From JANRJY01 sp033763735 (GTDB lineage: Bacteria > Bacteroidota > Bacteroidia > Cytophagales > UBA9547), in NCBI GenBank assembly GCA_033763735.1, contig JANRJY010000103.1, positions 1-64,000 on the forward strand: 64,000 nt of DNA, given 5' to 3'. Below, piece after piece: positions 55,375 to 63,784 of this stretch. The notes below the pieces were generated by a model that saw only the letters and a program-made list of their open reading frames with translations, did not search any database and was not told the DNA's origin. Position 1 is the first letter of the stretch. Every line of letters begins with the position of its first letter. The position numbers were made by a program, and so were the translations under genes.

Positions 55375-56108
55375 TGCGAATTATCTTGATTACAATTTCT
55401 TGTATTTTATTATTTAATTGTGAACAAAAAAAGCCTAATTGTGGGAGTATCGATTGTATTGGGATTGATATAAATAAAGATTATGATTTTCCAATTTTAA
55501 ACAATTTAATTAGGGCAGATTCGGTTTCATTTGATTATGGAGATTCAACAAATACAGTTATAAATTTTACCATAAGAGCGGTAAAGAGAATTGCAACTAA
55601 ATCACTTAATTTTTCGGATAGTAAATGCGAAAACCAAAGAACAATTTGTGCAAATACATTAACGGTTGATTTGAAAATAATAAAAAATGGTATCATTACT
55701 CCATTTGGAACAATTTATTATGAAAAATGCGATAATTGTATAAAGAATTATTATATGATTTGGGATGATTCTACCCAATATTTGATTGATAGTCATCGTA
55801 ATTATAATTTGCCAGATTCAAGTTTGTTTTTATCATCACCCAATTGCACCAATAATTCTTGCAGACTTTCATATTTTTCAAAATCAAATGCTAGTTCATG
55901 GGTATTATTGAAAGATAGTGTACTTATTAAAAATTATGATAAAATTTATTATGTAGAATTAAATAAACCTTTTGCTCGTTCCGCTCAAAGAAAACTTGGC
56001 GTTACATACGATACGAATTCTGCTTATTATATGTATATGAATAGAAAAAATGGCATTTTGCTTTTTGGAAATTCAAAGTCGAAAGAAAAATATTATCTAA
56101 AATATTAA
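55374..56108 (+). CDS. Hypothetical lipoprotein
   Basis: 244 residues from a GTG start that overlaps the lepA stop by one base. 'IILITISCILLFNCEQKK' is a short signal peptide with a lipobox at Cys16. The mature part has several Cys in pairs ('NCGSIDC', 'KCDNC') and no domain I recognise. It is probably anchored in the outer or inner membrane. It is followed 3 bp later by folD, so lepA, this gene and folD look like one operon. Confidence 0.75.
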   Translation: MRIILITISCILLFNCEQKKPNCGSIDCIGIDINKDYDFPILNNLIRADSVSFDYGDSTNTVINFTIRAVKRIATKSLNFSDSKCENQRTICANTLTVDLKIIKNGIITPFGTIYYEKCDNCIKNYYMIWDDSTQYLIDSHRNYNLPDSSLFLSSPNCTNNSCRLSYFSKSNASSWVLLKDSVLIKNYDKIYYVELNKPFARSAQRKLGVTYDTNSAYYMYMNRKNGILLFGNSKSKEKYYLKY

Positions 56109-56111
56109 TAT

Positions 56112-56990
56112 ATGATACTTCTTGATGGCAAAAAATTATCAGAGGAGATTTTGAATGAAATTGCAGCTGAGGTACAATTAAGGAATGCAAAGCAAATGAA
56201 AATTCCTCATTTGGCTGCAATTTTAGTTGGAAATGATGGAGCAAGCGAAACTTACGTTGCCAGTAAAGTTAAAAACTGCGAAAAAGTCGGATTTCATTCC
56301 ACATTAATAAGGGAAAGTTCTGATATCTCTCAAGAACAGTTATTATCAATCATTCAAAAGCTGAATACAGATAGTTCAATTGATGGTTTTATTGTACAAC
56401 TTCCTTTACCTAAGCATATTGATGAACATAAAATCACACAAGCAATAGATCCGGATAAAGATGTAGATGGATTTCATCCAACAAATGTAGGTAAGCTCAG
56501 TTTAGGTTTGCCAACATTTGTATCTGCCACCCCAAATGGCGTGGTGGAAATGATATCTCGTTACAAAATTGATACAGAAGGAAAGAACTGCGTGGTATTG
56601 GGGCGAAGTAATATTGTAGGTACACCGATGGCCGTACTTATGTCAAGAAATACAAATCCGGGTAACGCTACAGTAACTATTTGTCATAGCAAAACAAAGA
56701 ATCTGGAAAGTATAACCAAACAAGCTGATATACTGATAGTTGCTATTGGCAGACCTGAGTTTGTGAAGAAGAATCATGTAAAAGAAGGAGCAGTTGTGAT
56801 TGATGTTGGAATTCATAGAATTCCTGATGCAACAAAAAAATCGGGTTTCAAATTAGTGGGTGATGTTGCTTTTGATGAAGTGGCTCCTATTTCCAGTTTT
56901 ATTACACCTGTTCCGGGTGGAGTTGGATTAATGACAATATGCTCATTGTTGCAAAATACACTACTTGCTTGTAAAAATAAAAATGGTTAA
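56112..56990 (+). CDS. folD: Methylenetetrahydrofolate dehydrogenase/cyclohydrolase
   Basis: A 292-residue bifunctional FolD that interconverts 5,10-methylene-, methenyl- and 10-formyl-tetrahydrofolate with NADP. The active-site Lys52 lies in 'YVASKVKNCEKVG', 'VDGFHPTNVGKL' and 'PCxP'-region substitutes follow, 'VLGRSNIVGTPMAVLM' binds the cofactor, and 'TPVPGGVGLMT' is the C-terminal signature. ATG start; normal length. Confidence 0.96.
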   Translation: MILLDGKKLSEEILNEIAAEVQLRNAKQMKIPHLAAILVGNDGASETYVASKVKNCEKVGFHSTLIRESSDISQEQLLSIIQKLNTDSSIDGFIVQLPLPKHIDEHKITQAIDPDKDVDGFHPTNVGKLSLGLPTFVSATPNGVVEMISRYKIDTEGKNCVVLGRSNIVGTPMAVLMSRNTNPGNATVTICHSKTKNLESITKQADILIVAIGRPEFVKKNHVKEGAVVIDVGIHRIPDATKKSGFKLVGDVAFDEVAPISSFITPVPGGVGLMTICSLLQNTLLACKNKNG

Positions 56991-57012
56991 TTTTATTTGA
57001 GAAATAACATTT

Positions 57013-57594
57013 ATGGAAGATTTTCAAATGGTTATTAACACTGCTTCAACGCATCTTTCGGATGAACAATTTTTTAATTTATGCCAGGAAAATGATATTC
57101 TACGTTTTGAACGTACTGCAGATCAACAAATTATAGTTATGACACCATCAGGAATATTTTCATCATATAGAAACGTTGATATTTCTACAGAATTAAGGAT
57201 TTGGAATAGAAAACATCAATTAGGTTATGTGTTTGGAACTGATGCAGGATTTACTTTACCCGACAATTCAGTACGTGCCCCAGATGCCTCATTTGTATCA
57301 AAAGCAAAGATAGATGCACTTTCAGAATTTGAAAAAGAACGATTTGCGCATGTAGTTCCTGAATTTGTTGTGGAATTAATGTCTCCTTCAGATAGCTTAA
57401 AATTTCATCAAGATAAAATGGAATCGTATATCAAAAATGGCGTGCAGTTAGGATGGTTGATTTATTATAAAATGAATCAAGTTTTCATATATCGTCAAAA
57501 TGCTGATATTGAAGTGATTAATACTTTTGAATATGTGCTCTCTGGAGAAAACATACTCCCTGGTTTTGAGTTTGACTTGAGAATTATAAAGTAA
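57013..57594 (+). CDS. Uma2 family endonuclease-fold protein
   Basis: A 193-residue protein of the Uma2 (DUF820) PD-(D/E)xK nuclease-like family. 'RAPDASFVSKAKID' (about 90-103) gives the metal-binding Asp, and 'PEFVVELMSPSDS' plus 'KMESYIKNGVQLGWLI' give the E-x-x-S/K strand and helix typical of the fold. The family is widespread and its target is not known. It lies 22 bp after folD and 10 bp before queE. Confidence 0.87.
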   Translation: MEDFQMVINTASTHLSDEQFFNLCQENDILRFERTADQQIIVMTPSGIFSSYRNVDISTELRIWNRKHQLGYVFGTDAGFTLPDNSVRAPDASFVSKAKIDALSEFEKERFAHVVPEFVVELMSPSDSLKFHQDKMESYIKNGVQLGWLIYYKMNQVFIYRQNADIEVINTFEYVLSGENILPGFEFDLRIIK

Positions 57595-57604
57595 ACCATT
57601 CATT

Positions 57605-58219
57605 TTGAGCACATTATCAATTTCATTTCCTGTAATGGAACATTTTTATACTATTCAAGGAGAAGGCGCTTATACAGGACATGCAGCATATTTTATTAGA
57701 TTAGGAGGTTGTGATGTAGGTTGCCATTGGTGCGATGTCAAAGATAGCTGGACTATGGAAGGTCATACGCAAATGACTGTAAATGAATTAGTTGATTTGG
57801 TGAAATCTACACCTGCCAAAATAGTAGTAATCACAGGAGGAGAACCATTAATGCATGATTTAACTGCATTAACAAAAAAACTCAAAGAAGCTGGATTGCG
57901 AACTCACATCGAAACATCCGGTGCACATCCGCTTTCGGGAACTTGGGATTGGATATGCTTGTCACCAAAGAAATTTAAGGAACCACTACCTGTTTTTTTT
58001 GATATTGCTCACGAACTTAAAATCATAGTTTTTAATACCTCCGACTTTCTATACGCTGAATTAAATAAATCAAAAATCAAAAATCAAAAATCAAAAATTT
58101 ACCTTCAGCCCGAATGGAGCAAACGCGATGAAATGATGCCTTTAATTGTTGACTTTGTAAAACTGCATCCAGAGTGGCAAATAAGCCTACAGACGCATAA
58201 GTATTTGAATATTCCATGA
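57605..58219 (+). CDS. queE: 7-carboxy-7-deazaguanine synthase
   Basis: A radical SAM enzyme (204 residues from TTG 57605; an ATG at 57635 would drop ten). The Fe-S cluster Cys are Cys36, Cys40 and Cys43 in 'GGCDVGCHWCDVK', an ordinary CX3CX2C motif. 'TGGEPLMHDL' (77-86) binds SAM. It makes the deazaguanine core for queuosine (preQ0 pathway). Residues about 154-165 ('NKSKIKNQKSKI') are a low-complexity insert encoded by four CAAAAAT units. No other que genes are nearby. Confidence 0.92.
   Translation: MSTLSISFPVMEHFYTIQGEGAYTGHAAYFIRLGGCDVGCHWCDVKDSWTMEGHTQMTVNELVDLVKSTPAKIVVITGGEPLMHDLTALTKKLKEAGLRTHIETSGAHPLSGTWDWICLSPKKFKEPLPVFFDIAHELKIIVFNTSDFLYAELNKSKIKNQKSKIYLQPEWSKRDEMMPLIVDFVKLHPEWQISLQTHKYLNIP
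58071..58098. repeat. (CAAAAAT)4 tandem repeat inside queE
   Basis: Four exact 7-bp units encode the Lys/Asn/Ile/Gln-rich insert 'KSKIKNQKSKI'. Because 7 is not a multiple of three, a change in unit number would usually shift the frame. Confidence 0.9.
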
Positions 58220-58234
58220 AATTTTTTACTTTTG
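58204..58234 (+). promoter_or_regulatory. Promoter for the small coiled-coil/TM gene
   Basis: TTTG (58204-58207), a 19-bp spacer and TACTTTTG (58227-58234). This is an optimal match lying inside the last bases of queE and the proposed start of the next gene. Confidence 0.75.
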
Positions 58235-58540
58235 CTTAATGAAAACCTCGAATTCAGGGCATTTGAAATTTTTAAATCGCACAACTTTACACAAGATGAA
58301 GCGGAGGCACTGATTGTGTATATTCGTGAGGCTAAGAGTGAAGGACTAGCGACTGATAAGCGACTTTCTGAGGTCGAGCTTAAACTTACTAAAGAGATAA
58401 GAGAAGTTGAATTGAAAATCAAAGATTTAGAAATCAAAATGGAAGCAAATTCCAACAATATAATCAAGTGGATGGTAGGCTTAATTTTGGGTCAAACAGG
58501 TTTGATTTTTGCCATCTTGAAGTTGGTTGATAAAATTTAG
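58232..58540 (+). CDS. Small coiled-coil protein with C-terminal membrane segment; start uncertain
   Basis: Up to 102 residues. 'FRAFEIFKSHNFTQDEAEALIVYIREAK' is a helical N-terminal part, then a heptad-rich charged coil ('LSEVELKLTKEIREVELKI') and a hydrophobic end ('WMVGLILGQTGLIFAILKLV'), like the DUF1640-type coiled-coil family. The start is unclear: the frame opens with TTG at 58232, but that sits inside the promoter -7 box. The natural ATG at 58239 is one base out of frame. An extra A in the 58242-58245 A-run would give 'MKNLEFRAFE', so a one-base loss (real or sequencing) is possible. Confidence 0.65.
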   Translation: MLNENLEFRAFEIFKSHNFTQDEAEALIVYIREAKSEGLATDKRLSEVELKLTKEIREVELKIKDLEIKMEANSNNIIKWMVGLILGQTGLIFAILKLVDKI

Positions 58541-58637
58541 GATGCCTTTATTTTTTTTAATTGAAATTAATCCCAAATCTATAATCTTTTATTCAAATAA
58601 GTCATGTATTTGTAATGGGTATTCCCCTTTTTTCCCT

Positions 58638-58645
58638 TACTTTTG
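58638..58645 (+). promoter_or_regulatory. -7 box just before the small lipoprotein gene
   Basis: TACTTTTG matches TAnnTTTG and ends five bases before the ATG at 58651, so the transcript would be near-leaderless. The nearest TTTG (58609-58612) is 25 bp upstream, slightly too far. Confidence 0.55.
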
Positions 58646-58650
58646 TATCA

Positions 58651-58899
58651 ATGCGCAACATACTGTTTATAACTTTACTTTTAAGTGTTGTACTTTTGGA
58701 GTCGTGCGCGATGAAGCGTTGTAAAGGACGACTATGTGGTGTACGAATGGAACACTATCACGATGGGTACGAATATAGAGGCGTTTCGCTATTTGAATAT
58801 ATTTTTAAATTCAAAAACCCTCGATATGGCAACGGATTTCCGGAGCCAACCAAAGACCCCTCGGCAGTGTACGATAAAAAGAAAAAGAACAAAAATTAA
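58651..58899 (+). CDS. Small lipoprotein
   Basis: 82 residues from ATG 58651 ('MRNILFITLLLSVVLLESC'). The lipobox Cys is 19. The mature part has Cys at 'KRCKGRLCG' and is rich in Tyr, Lys and Pro. An ATG at 58615 in the same frame lies before the -7 box, so it is not used. It ends 2 bp before gyrA. No family recognised. Confidence 0.72.
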   Translation: MRNILFITLLLSVVLLESCAMKRCKGRLCGVRMEHYHDGYEYRGVSLFEYIFKFKNPRYGNGFPEPTKDPSAVYDKKKKNKN

Positions 58900-58901
58900 T
58901 T

Positions 58902-61484
58902 ATGGCCGAAATTACTGAAGGAAGTACTGAAAACATCATTCCTATTACTATTGAAGATGAAATGCGAACCGCCTACATCGATTATTCGATGTCGGTTATT
59001 GTTTCAAGAGCATTGCCTGATGTACGGGATGGGTTAAAACCTGTACACAGACGAATTCTTTATGCTGCGGAAGAATTAGGTCTTAACTGGAATAAACCAC
59101 ATAAAAAATCAGCAAGGCTGGTAGGAGAGGTGCTCGGAAAGTTTCACCCGCATGGTGATTCGTCTGTATATGATGCCATTGTCCGTATGGCACAAGATTG
59201 GTCGCTTCGATATCCATTGATTGATGGGCAGGGTAACTTTGGTTCCATTGATGGCGATCCACCGGCAGCTATGCGATATACCGAAATTAGAATGCGCAGA
59301 CTTGCAGAAGAACTTTTGGCAGATATCAATAAAAACACCGTTGATTTTCAACCCAACTTTGATGATTCATTGGAAGAACCTACGGTATTACCTGGAAAGT
59401 TTCCTAATTTATTGGTCAACGGAGCATCAGGAATAGCAGTAGGTATGGCTACTAACATGGCTCCTCATAATCTAACAGAAGTAATTGATGGCACTATTGC
59501 GTATATCGACAATAACGAAATTTCGATACCTGAGTTGATGAAGTTCATTAAAGCCCCTGATTTTCCTACGGGAGCCAATATATATGGGTACAATGGTATC
59601 AAGGAAATGTACGAAACCGGACGTGGTCGAGTAATGATGCGTTCTGACGCACGTATTGAAGAAAATGGAGGCAGAGAACAAATTATTGTAACCAGCATTC
59701 CTTATTTAGTTAACAAAGCTACTCTAATTGAAAAAACTGCTGAGTTAATTAATGATAAAGTAATTGACGGTATTACTGCAATTCGTGATGAATCAGATAA
59801 AGAAGGATATCGTATCGTTTATGATTTAAGAAGAGATGCAATCAGCAATGTGGTGTTGAATAATTTGTTCAAATATACCCAGCTACAAACCTCATTTTCA
59901 GTAAATAACGTAGCACTTGTACATGGTCGCCCAATTACACTTTCTCTCAAGGATTTAATCAAATATTTTGTTGAACATCGACATGAAGTAGTTGTAAGGC
60001 GTACACAGTTTGAACTCGAAGAAGCGCGTAAAAGAGCACATTTACTAGAAGGTTACATGAAAATCCTTGGTAGAGATGCCAAAGGAAACAATAATATAGA
60101 TGAAGTTATACAAATCATTAAAGATGCTCGTGACCCTGAGGTGGCTCGTGTGAATTTGATGACGCGTTTTGAGCTCTCTGAAATTCAATCCAGAGCCATT
60201 CTTGACTTGCAATTGCGTAGGTTAACTGGTCTTGAAATTGACAAAATCGAAAAAGAATATAAAGAAATAATGGCTTTGATTGCAGATTTGGAAGACATAT
60301 TGGCAAATGAACCTCGAAGAATGCAAATCATTAAAGATGAATTAATAGAACTAAGAGCCAAATATGGTGATGAAAGACGTACGCAAATAGTGTATTCAGC
60401 CGATGATTTATCAATTGAAGATTTAATTGAAGATGCGCAAGTAGTGATAACTATTTCACATGAAGGATACATTAAACGTACTTTGCTTACTGAATATCGA
60501 ACGCAGGGAAGGGGAGGTGTAGGTTCGAGAGGCGCAACTACCAAAGAATCAGACTTTACAGAGCATTTGTTTGTAGCCAATACCCATAGTTATTTATTTA
60601 TTTTTACTGATAAAGGAAAACTATTTTGGTTGAAAGTTTATGAAATTCCTGAAGGAAACAAAACCTCGAAAGGACGTGCTTTACAAAACTTGATTCAAAT
60701 TGAACCAGATGATAAAGTACGGGCGGTTATCAATGTGAACAACTTGAAAGATGCGGATTATGTAAACAATAATTATTTGGTGATGTGTACTGAAAATGGC
60801 ATCATCAAGAAAACGCTTTTAGAACAATATTCGCGTCCGCGTCAAAATGGTATTAATGCTATCAATATTCAGGAAGGAGATCGATTGTTAGACGTAAAAT
60901 TGACTAATGGAACCTGTGAAATAGTAATGGCACTCCGAAGTGGAAGAGCTATACGTTTTCCAGAAGCAAAAGTACGATCTGTTGGACGTAACTCTATTGG
61001 TGTTAAAGGAGTTACCTTGGACGAATCCAAAGGAGATGATAAAGTAGTTGGCTTAGTTACATTACCTGATCCTAAAGCAGCTACATTATTAGTGGTTTCA
61101 GAAAAAGGTTACGGAAAACGTACTTATTTAGTTGACCCTGAAGATGGAGAAGATGTTTACAGAGTAACAAACCGTGGAGGAAAAGGTGTAAAAACTTTGA
61201 ATATTACAGAAAAAACCGGCAACTTGGTGGCGCTTCTGGATATAACGGATAAAGATGATTTGATGATAATAAACAAATCAGGTATCACTATCCGAATGGA
61301 TGCGGCTACATTAAGAGTAATGGGCCGAAATACGCAAGGTGTGCGATTAATTAAACTAAACGAAACCGACAGTATATCGTCAGTAGCAAAAATAGAAAAT
61401 ATGGAAGGGGAAGAATTGCCAAATGATGAAGGAACTGCTGAAGGCTCGACCGAAAACGCTAGTACAGAACCTATAACCGAATAA
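58902..61484 (+). CDS. gyrA: DNA gyrase subunit A
   Basis: An 860-residue type IIA topoisomerase subunit. The catalytic Tyr126 is in 'AAMRYTEIR'. The quinolone region keeps Ser87 and Asp91 in 'HGDSSVYD' (E. coli Ser83/Asp87), so it lacks the common resistance changes. The GyrA-box is 'QGRGGVG' near residue 533, which marks it as gyrase over topoisomerase IV. The C-terminus is an acidic Glu/Thr/Ser tail. It follows the small lipoprotein gene by 2 bp. Confidence 0.97.
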   Translation: MAEITEGSTENIIPITIEDEMRTAYIDYSMSVIVSRALPDVRDGLKPVHRRILYAAEELGLNWNKPHKKSARLVGEVLGKFHPHGDSSVYDAIVRMAQDWSLRYPLIDGQGNFGSIDGDPPAAMRYTEIRMRRLAEELLADINKNTVDFQPNFDDSLEEPTVLPGKFPNLLVNGASGIAVGMATNMAPHNLTEVIDGTIAYIDNNEISIPELMKFIKAPDFPTGANIYGYNGIKEMYETGRGRVMMRSDARIEENGGREQIIVTSIPYLVNKATLIEKTAELINDKVIDGITAIRDESDKEGYRIVYDLRRDAISNVVLNNLFKYTQLQTSFSVNNVALVHGRPITLSLKDLIKYFVEHRHEVVVRRTQFELEEARKRAHLLEGYMKILGRDAKGNNNIDEVIQIIKDARDPEVARVNLMTRFELSEIQSRAILDLQLRRLTGLEIDKIEKEYKEIMALIADLEDILANEPRRMQIIKDELIELRAKYGDERRTQIVYSADDLSIEDLIEDAQVVITISHEGYIKRTLLTEYRTQGRGGVGSRGATTKESDFTEHLFVANTHSYLFIFTDKGKLFWLKVYEIPEGNKTSKGRALQNLIQIEPDDKVRAVINVNNLKDADYVNNNYLVMCTENGIIKKTLLEQYSRPRQNGINAINIQEGDRLLDVKLTNGTCEIVMALRSGRAIRFPEAKVRSVGRNSIGVKGVTLDESKGDDKVVGLVTLPDPKAATLLVVSEKGYGKRTYLVDPEDGEDVYRVTNRGGKGVKTLNITEKTGNLVALLDITDKDDLMIINKSGITIRMDAATLRVMGRNTQGVRLIKLNETDSISSVAKIENMEGEELPNDEGTAEGSTENASTEPITE

Positions 61485-61511
61485 TCATATAATCTCAAAA
61501 ACCATTAAATT

Positions 61512-62627
61512 ATGAAAAACCTATTTGCCGGATTGCTTGTTTCCGGTTCCATAATAATAACCCAAGCACAGTTAACAAATGCCGTATTGGCTCTTGAAAA
61601 TAAGGAGTACAAAGTGGCCAAAGAATCAATTGACAAATACATGCTCAAAGAGAAGTCGGCAACGGATGCCAAAGGATGGTACTATAAAGGATCAATTTAT
61701 TATGATATCGCTTTTTCATCAGATGAAGCAGTGAAAGCGTTGGAAAAAAAAGTGGTAGCCATCAAAACTTCAGCTGAAGCTTACAACAAGTCAATCCTTA
61801 ATGACAAACCTAAAGGTGAATGGGCTGAAAAATCGAAGCCTTTCTTAGATAATCTTTGGGGAAATACTTTCAATGAATCCATTGATAAATACAAAAATAA
61901 TGACTTTGCTGGTTCTTTAGAGTTTATAAAAGTATGTCAAATGATAAAACCCAAAGACACATTGGCTTTTACTACGGGTGCACTTATAGCTATGCAAGCT
62001 AAAGATTATAAAACTGCGAAAGAAACTTATGAAGGTTTATTGGCAATTGATTACAAGCCAAAATCATTGTTTAAAAATCTGTTTTACATCGTTTTGGTTG
62101 AATTAAAAGATACTACATCCGCATTTAAAGTAGTAGGTCAAGCACGATCATTATTTCCAGAGGATAAAGATTTCTTGTCACAAGAAATTAATTTATATAT
62201 AGAAACCAAAAGACAACAAGAAGCCATAAATAAGCTAAATGAAGCTGTCAAAGCAGATCCGGCAAATGCAAAAGTGTATTTATATAATTTGGGAATTATT
62301 TATAAACAATCGAACGATAATGTAAAGGCCAGAGGATTTTTTCAGCAATCTCTTGCTAAAGATTCACTTTATGAAGGTGCCAATTATATGTATGGTTATA
62401 TGATTATGGAAGATGGTGATTTTATTAATAAAAAAATAAATAATATGACTTTGAAGGAGTTTAACATGAATGGCAAAAAGGAAGAAGCGAAACGCGATGC
62501 CATGTATAAAAAAGCCATTCCTTATCTTGAAAAAGCATATAGAGTTAGCAAAGATGAAGCTTTGAAAAAACAATTGACTACCTTGTATACCAAATTTAAA
62601 ATGGATGCAAAACTTAAGGATTTATAA
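61512..62627 (+). CDS. TPR-repeat secreted protein (paralogue 1)
   Basis: 371 residues. A signal peptide ends near 'IIITQAQ'. Tetratricopeptide-like helices follow ('KGWYYKGSIYYDIAF', 'AFTTGALIAMQAKDYKTAKETYEGLL', 'YLYNLGIIYKQSNDNVKARGFFQQSL'). It is likely periplasmic or outer-membrane associated. It lies 27 bp after gyrA, and its last 23 bp overlap the start of its paralogue. Confidence 0.82.
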   Translation: MKNLFAGLLVSGSIIITQAQLTNAVLALENKEYKVAKESIDKYMLKEKSATDAKGWYYKGSIYYDIAFSSDEAVKALEKKVVAIKTSAEAYNKSILNDKPKGEWAEKSKPFLDNLWGNTFNESIDKYKNNDFAGSLEFIKVCQMIKPKDTLAFTTGALIAMQAKDYKTAKETYEGLLAIDYKPKSLFKNLFYIVLVELKDTTSAFKVVGQARSLFPEDKDFLSQEINLYIETKRQQEAINKLNEAVKADPANAKVYLYNLGIIYKQSNDNVKARGFFQQSLAKDSLYEGANYMYGYMIMEDGDFINKKINNMTLKEFNMNGKKEEAKRDAMYKKAIPYLEKAYRVSKDEALKKQLTTLYTKFKMDAKLKDL

Positions 62628-63738
62628 GAAAGCAGGATTTGTTATCGTTGTATTTCTGAATCTTTTTTTACAAAATGTTCAGGCTCAAATAGATAAAGCA
62701 ATATTGTTTCATAAAAAGGGGGAATATGCCAAAGCTAAAGTTTTGGTAGATTCCCTTTCTTTTTTAAATGAATACGATCAGGATGCCGAAGTTTGGTATG
62801 TGAAAGGTATGGTTTATGAAACTATTTTTTTAAGTACGGATTCATTAATTCATAAGCTTGCTGAAAATGCATTATATGAAGCATTTGATGCATACTCAAA
62901 GGCAAAAATAGGCAAAAAAAACACGCGCTTTAACAAAGTAGCTCAAAGACAATTGGACAGCGTAATTGCAATAAGATTGTACCGAGAAGGCATAAAGCTG
63001 GAAAACATGAAGAGATATAGAGCAGCCGCAAGTTACATGGATATGTATGTTCAGATTAAATCAAATGATACCTCAGGTCTCTCTCATTTGGCATACAATT
63101 CCTTGCAAAACAAAAATTCCAAAGCGGCACTTAAAGCGCTACTGCAATTAATTGAAATAAAACATACTACTCCTTGGGTATTAAAGACGATGTATTTCTT
63201 ATATAAAGAATCCGAAAAAGACCTAGTGAAAGCAATTGAAACAGCTAAAATTGGTCAAGAAAAATACCCAAATGATTTGGACTTTAACAAAATGGAAATC
63301 AATGCTTTGATCGAAAATAAGAATTATAAAAATGCTATTAATAAATCGGATTCGCTGGGTTTAGTAGATAAGTCTAACTTACATATTTACTACAACAATA
63401 TTGGCAGTATATATCAATTAATGGATTCTACTGATTTAGCTATTAAGTTTTACAAATTATCCTTGACACTTAATCCCGATTACTATGAAGCCAATTATAA
63501 TTTAGGCGGCATATATTATGAAAAAGCAAGAGCAATTTACGCGAAAATAAATACTATGGATTACGCTGCCTATTTACAGAAAGGTAAAAAAATGGAAAGT
63601 CAGGCTAATTCTTGGGCAAAACAAGCGATGCCCTTTTTAGAAAAATCTTATTTAAAATCCAAAAATGCTACACTGGCTGAAATAATAGCAGATGTAGCGA
63701 AGAATTTGAATACAAAATCAGAGGTTATTCAAAAATAA
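62605..63738 (+). CDS. TPR-repeat secreted protein (paralogue 2)
   Basis: 377 residues. A signal peptide ends 'LQNVQAQ', then the same repeat plan as the preceding gene ('KAILFHKKGEYAKAKVLVDSL', 'IYYNNIGSIYQLMDSTDLAIKFYKLSL', 'YEANYNLGGIYYEKA', 'WAKQAMPFLEKSYLKSK'). The shared 'YLEKAYRVSK'/'FLEKSYLKSK' ends and the same order show a tandem duplication. It overlaps the first copy by 23 bp, so translation is coupled. Confidence 0.82.
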   Translation: MQNLRIYKKAGFVIVVFLNLFLQNVQAQIDKAILFHKKGEYAKAKVLVDSLSFLNEYDQDAEVWYVKGMVYETIFLSTDSLIHKLAENALYEAFDAYSKAKIGKKNTRFNKVAQRQLDSVIAIRLYREGIKLENMKRYRAAASYMDMYVQIKSNDTSGLSHLAYNSLQNKNSKAALKALLQLIEIKHTTPWVLKTMYFLYKESEKDLVKAIETAKIGQEKYPNDLDFNKMEINALIENKNYKNAINKSDSLGLVDKSNLHIYYNNIGSIYQLMDSTDLAIKFYKLSLTLNPDYYEANYNLGGIYYEKARAIYAKINTMDYAAYLQKGKKMESQANSWAKQAMPFLEKSYLKSKNATLAEIIADVAKNLNTKSEVIQK

Positions 63739-63772
63739 GGGATTTTATTCCAATTTTTGCTTGTATTTAATC

Positions 63773-63780
63773 TACTTTTG
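63773..63780 (+). promoter_or_regulatory. -7 box just before the last gene
   Basis: TACTTTTG matches TAnnTTTG and ends four bases before the ATG at 63785. There is no TTTG at the expected distance. Confidence 0.5.
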
Positions 63781-63784
63781 ATTG

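Noticed and set aside
58071..58098. CRISPR-like repeat array
   Set aside because: Only four 7-bp units with no spacers, inside queE; a simple tandem repeat.
58527..58724. 65-codon frame overlapping the small lipoprotein region
   Set aside because: Runs in another frame across the promoter and the lipoprotein start; no domain or start signal.
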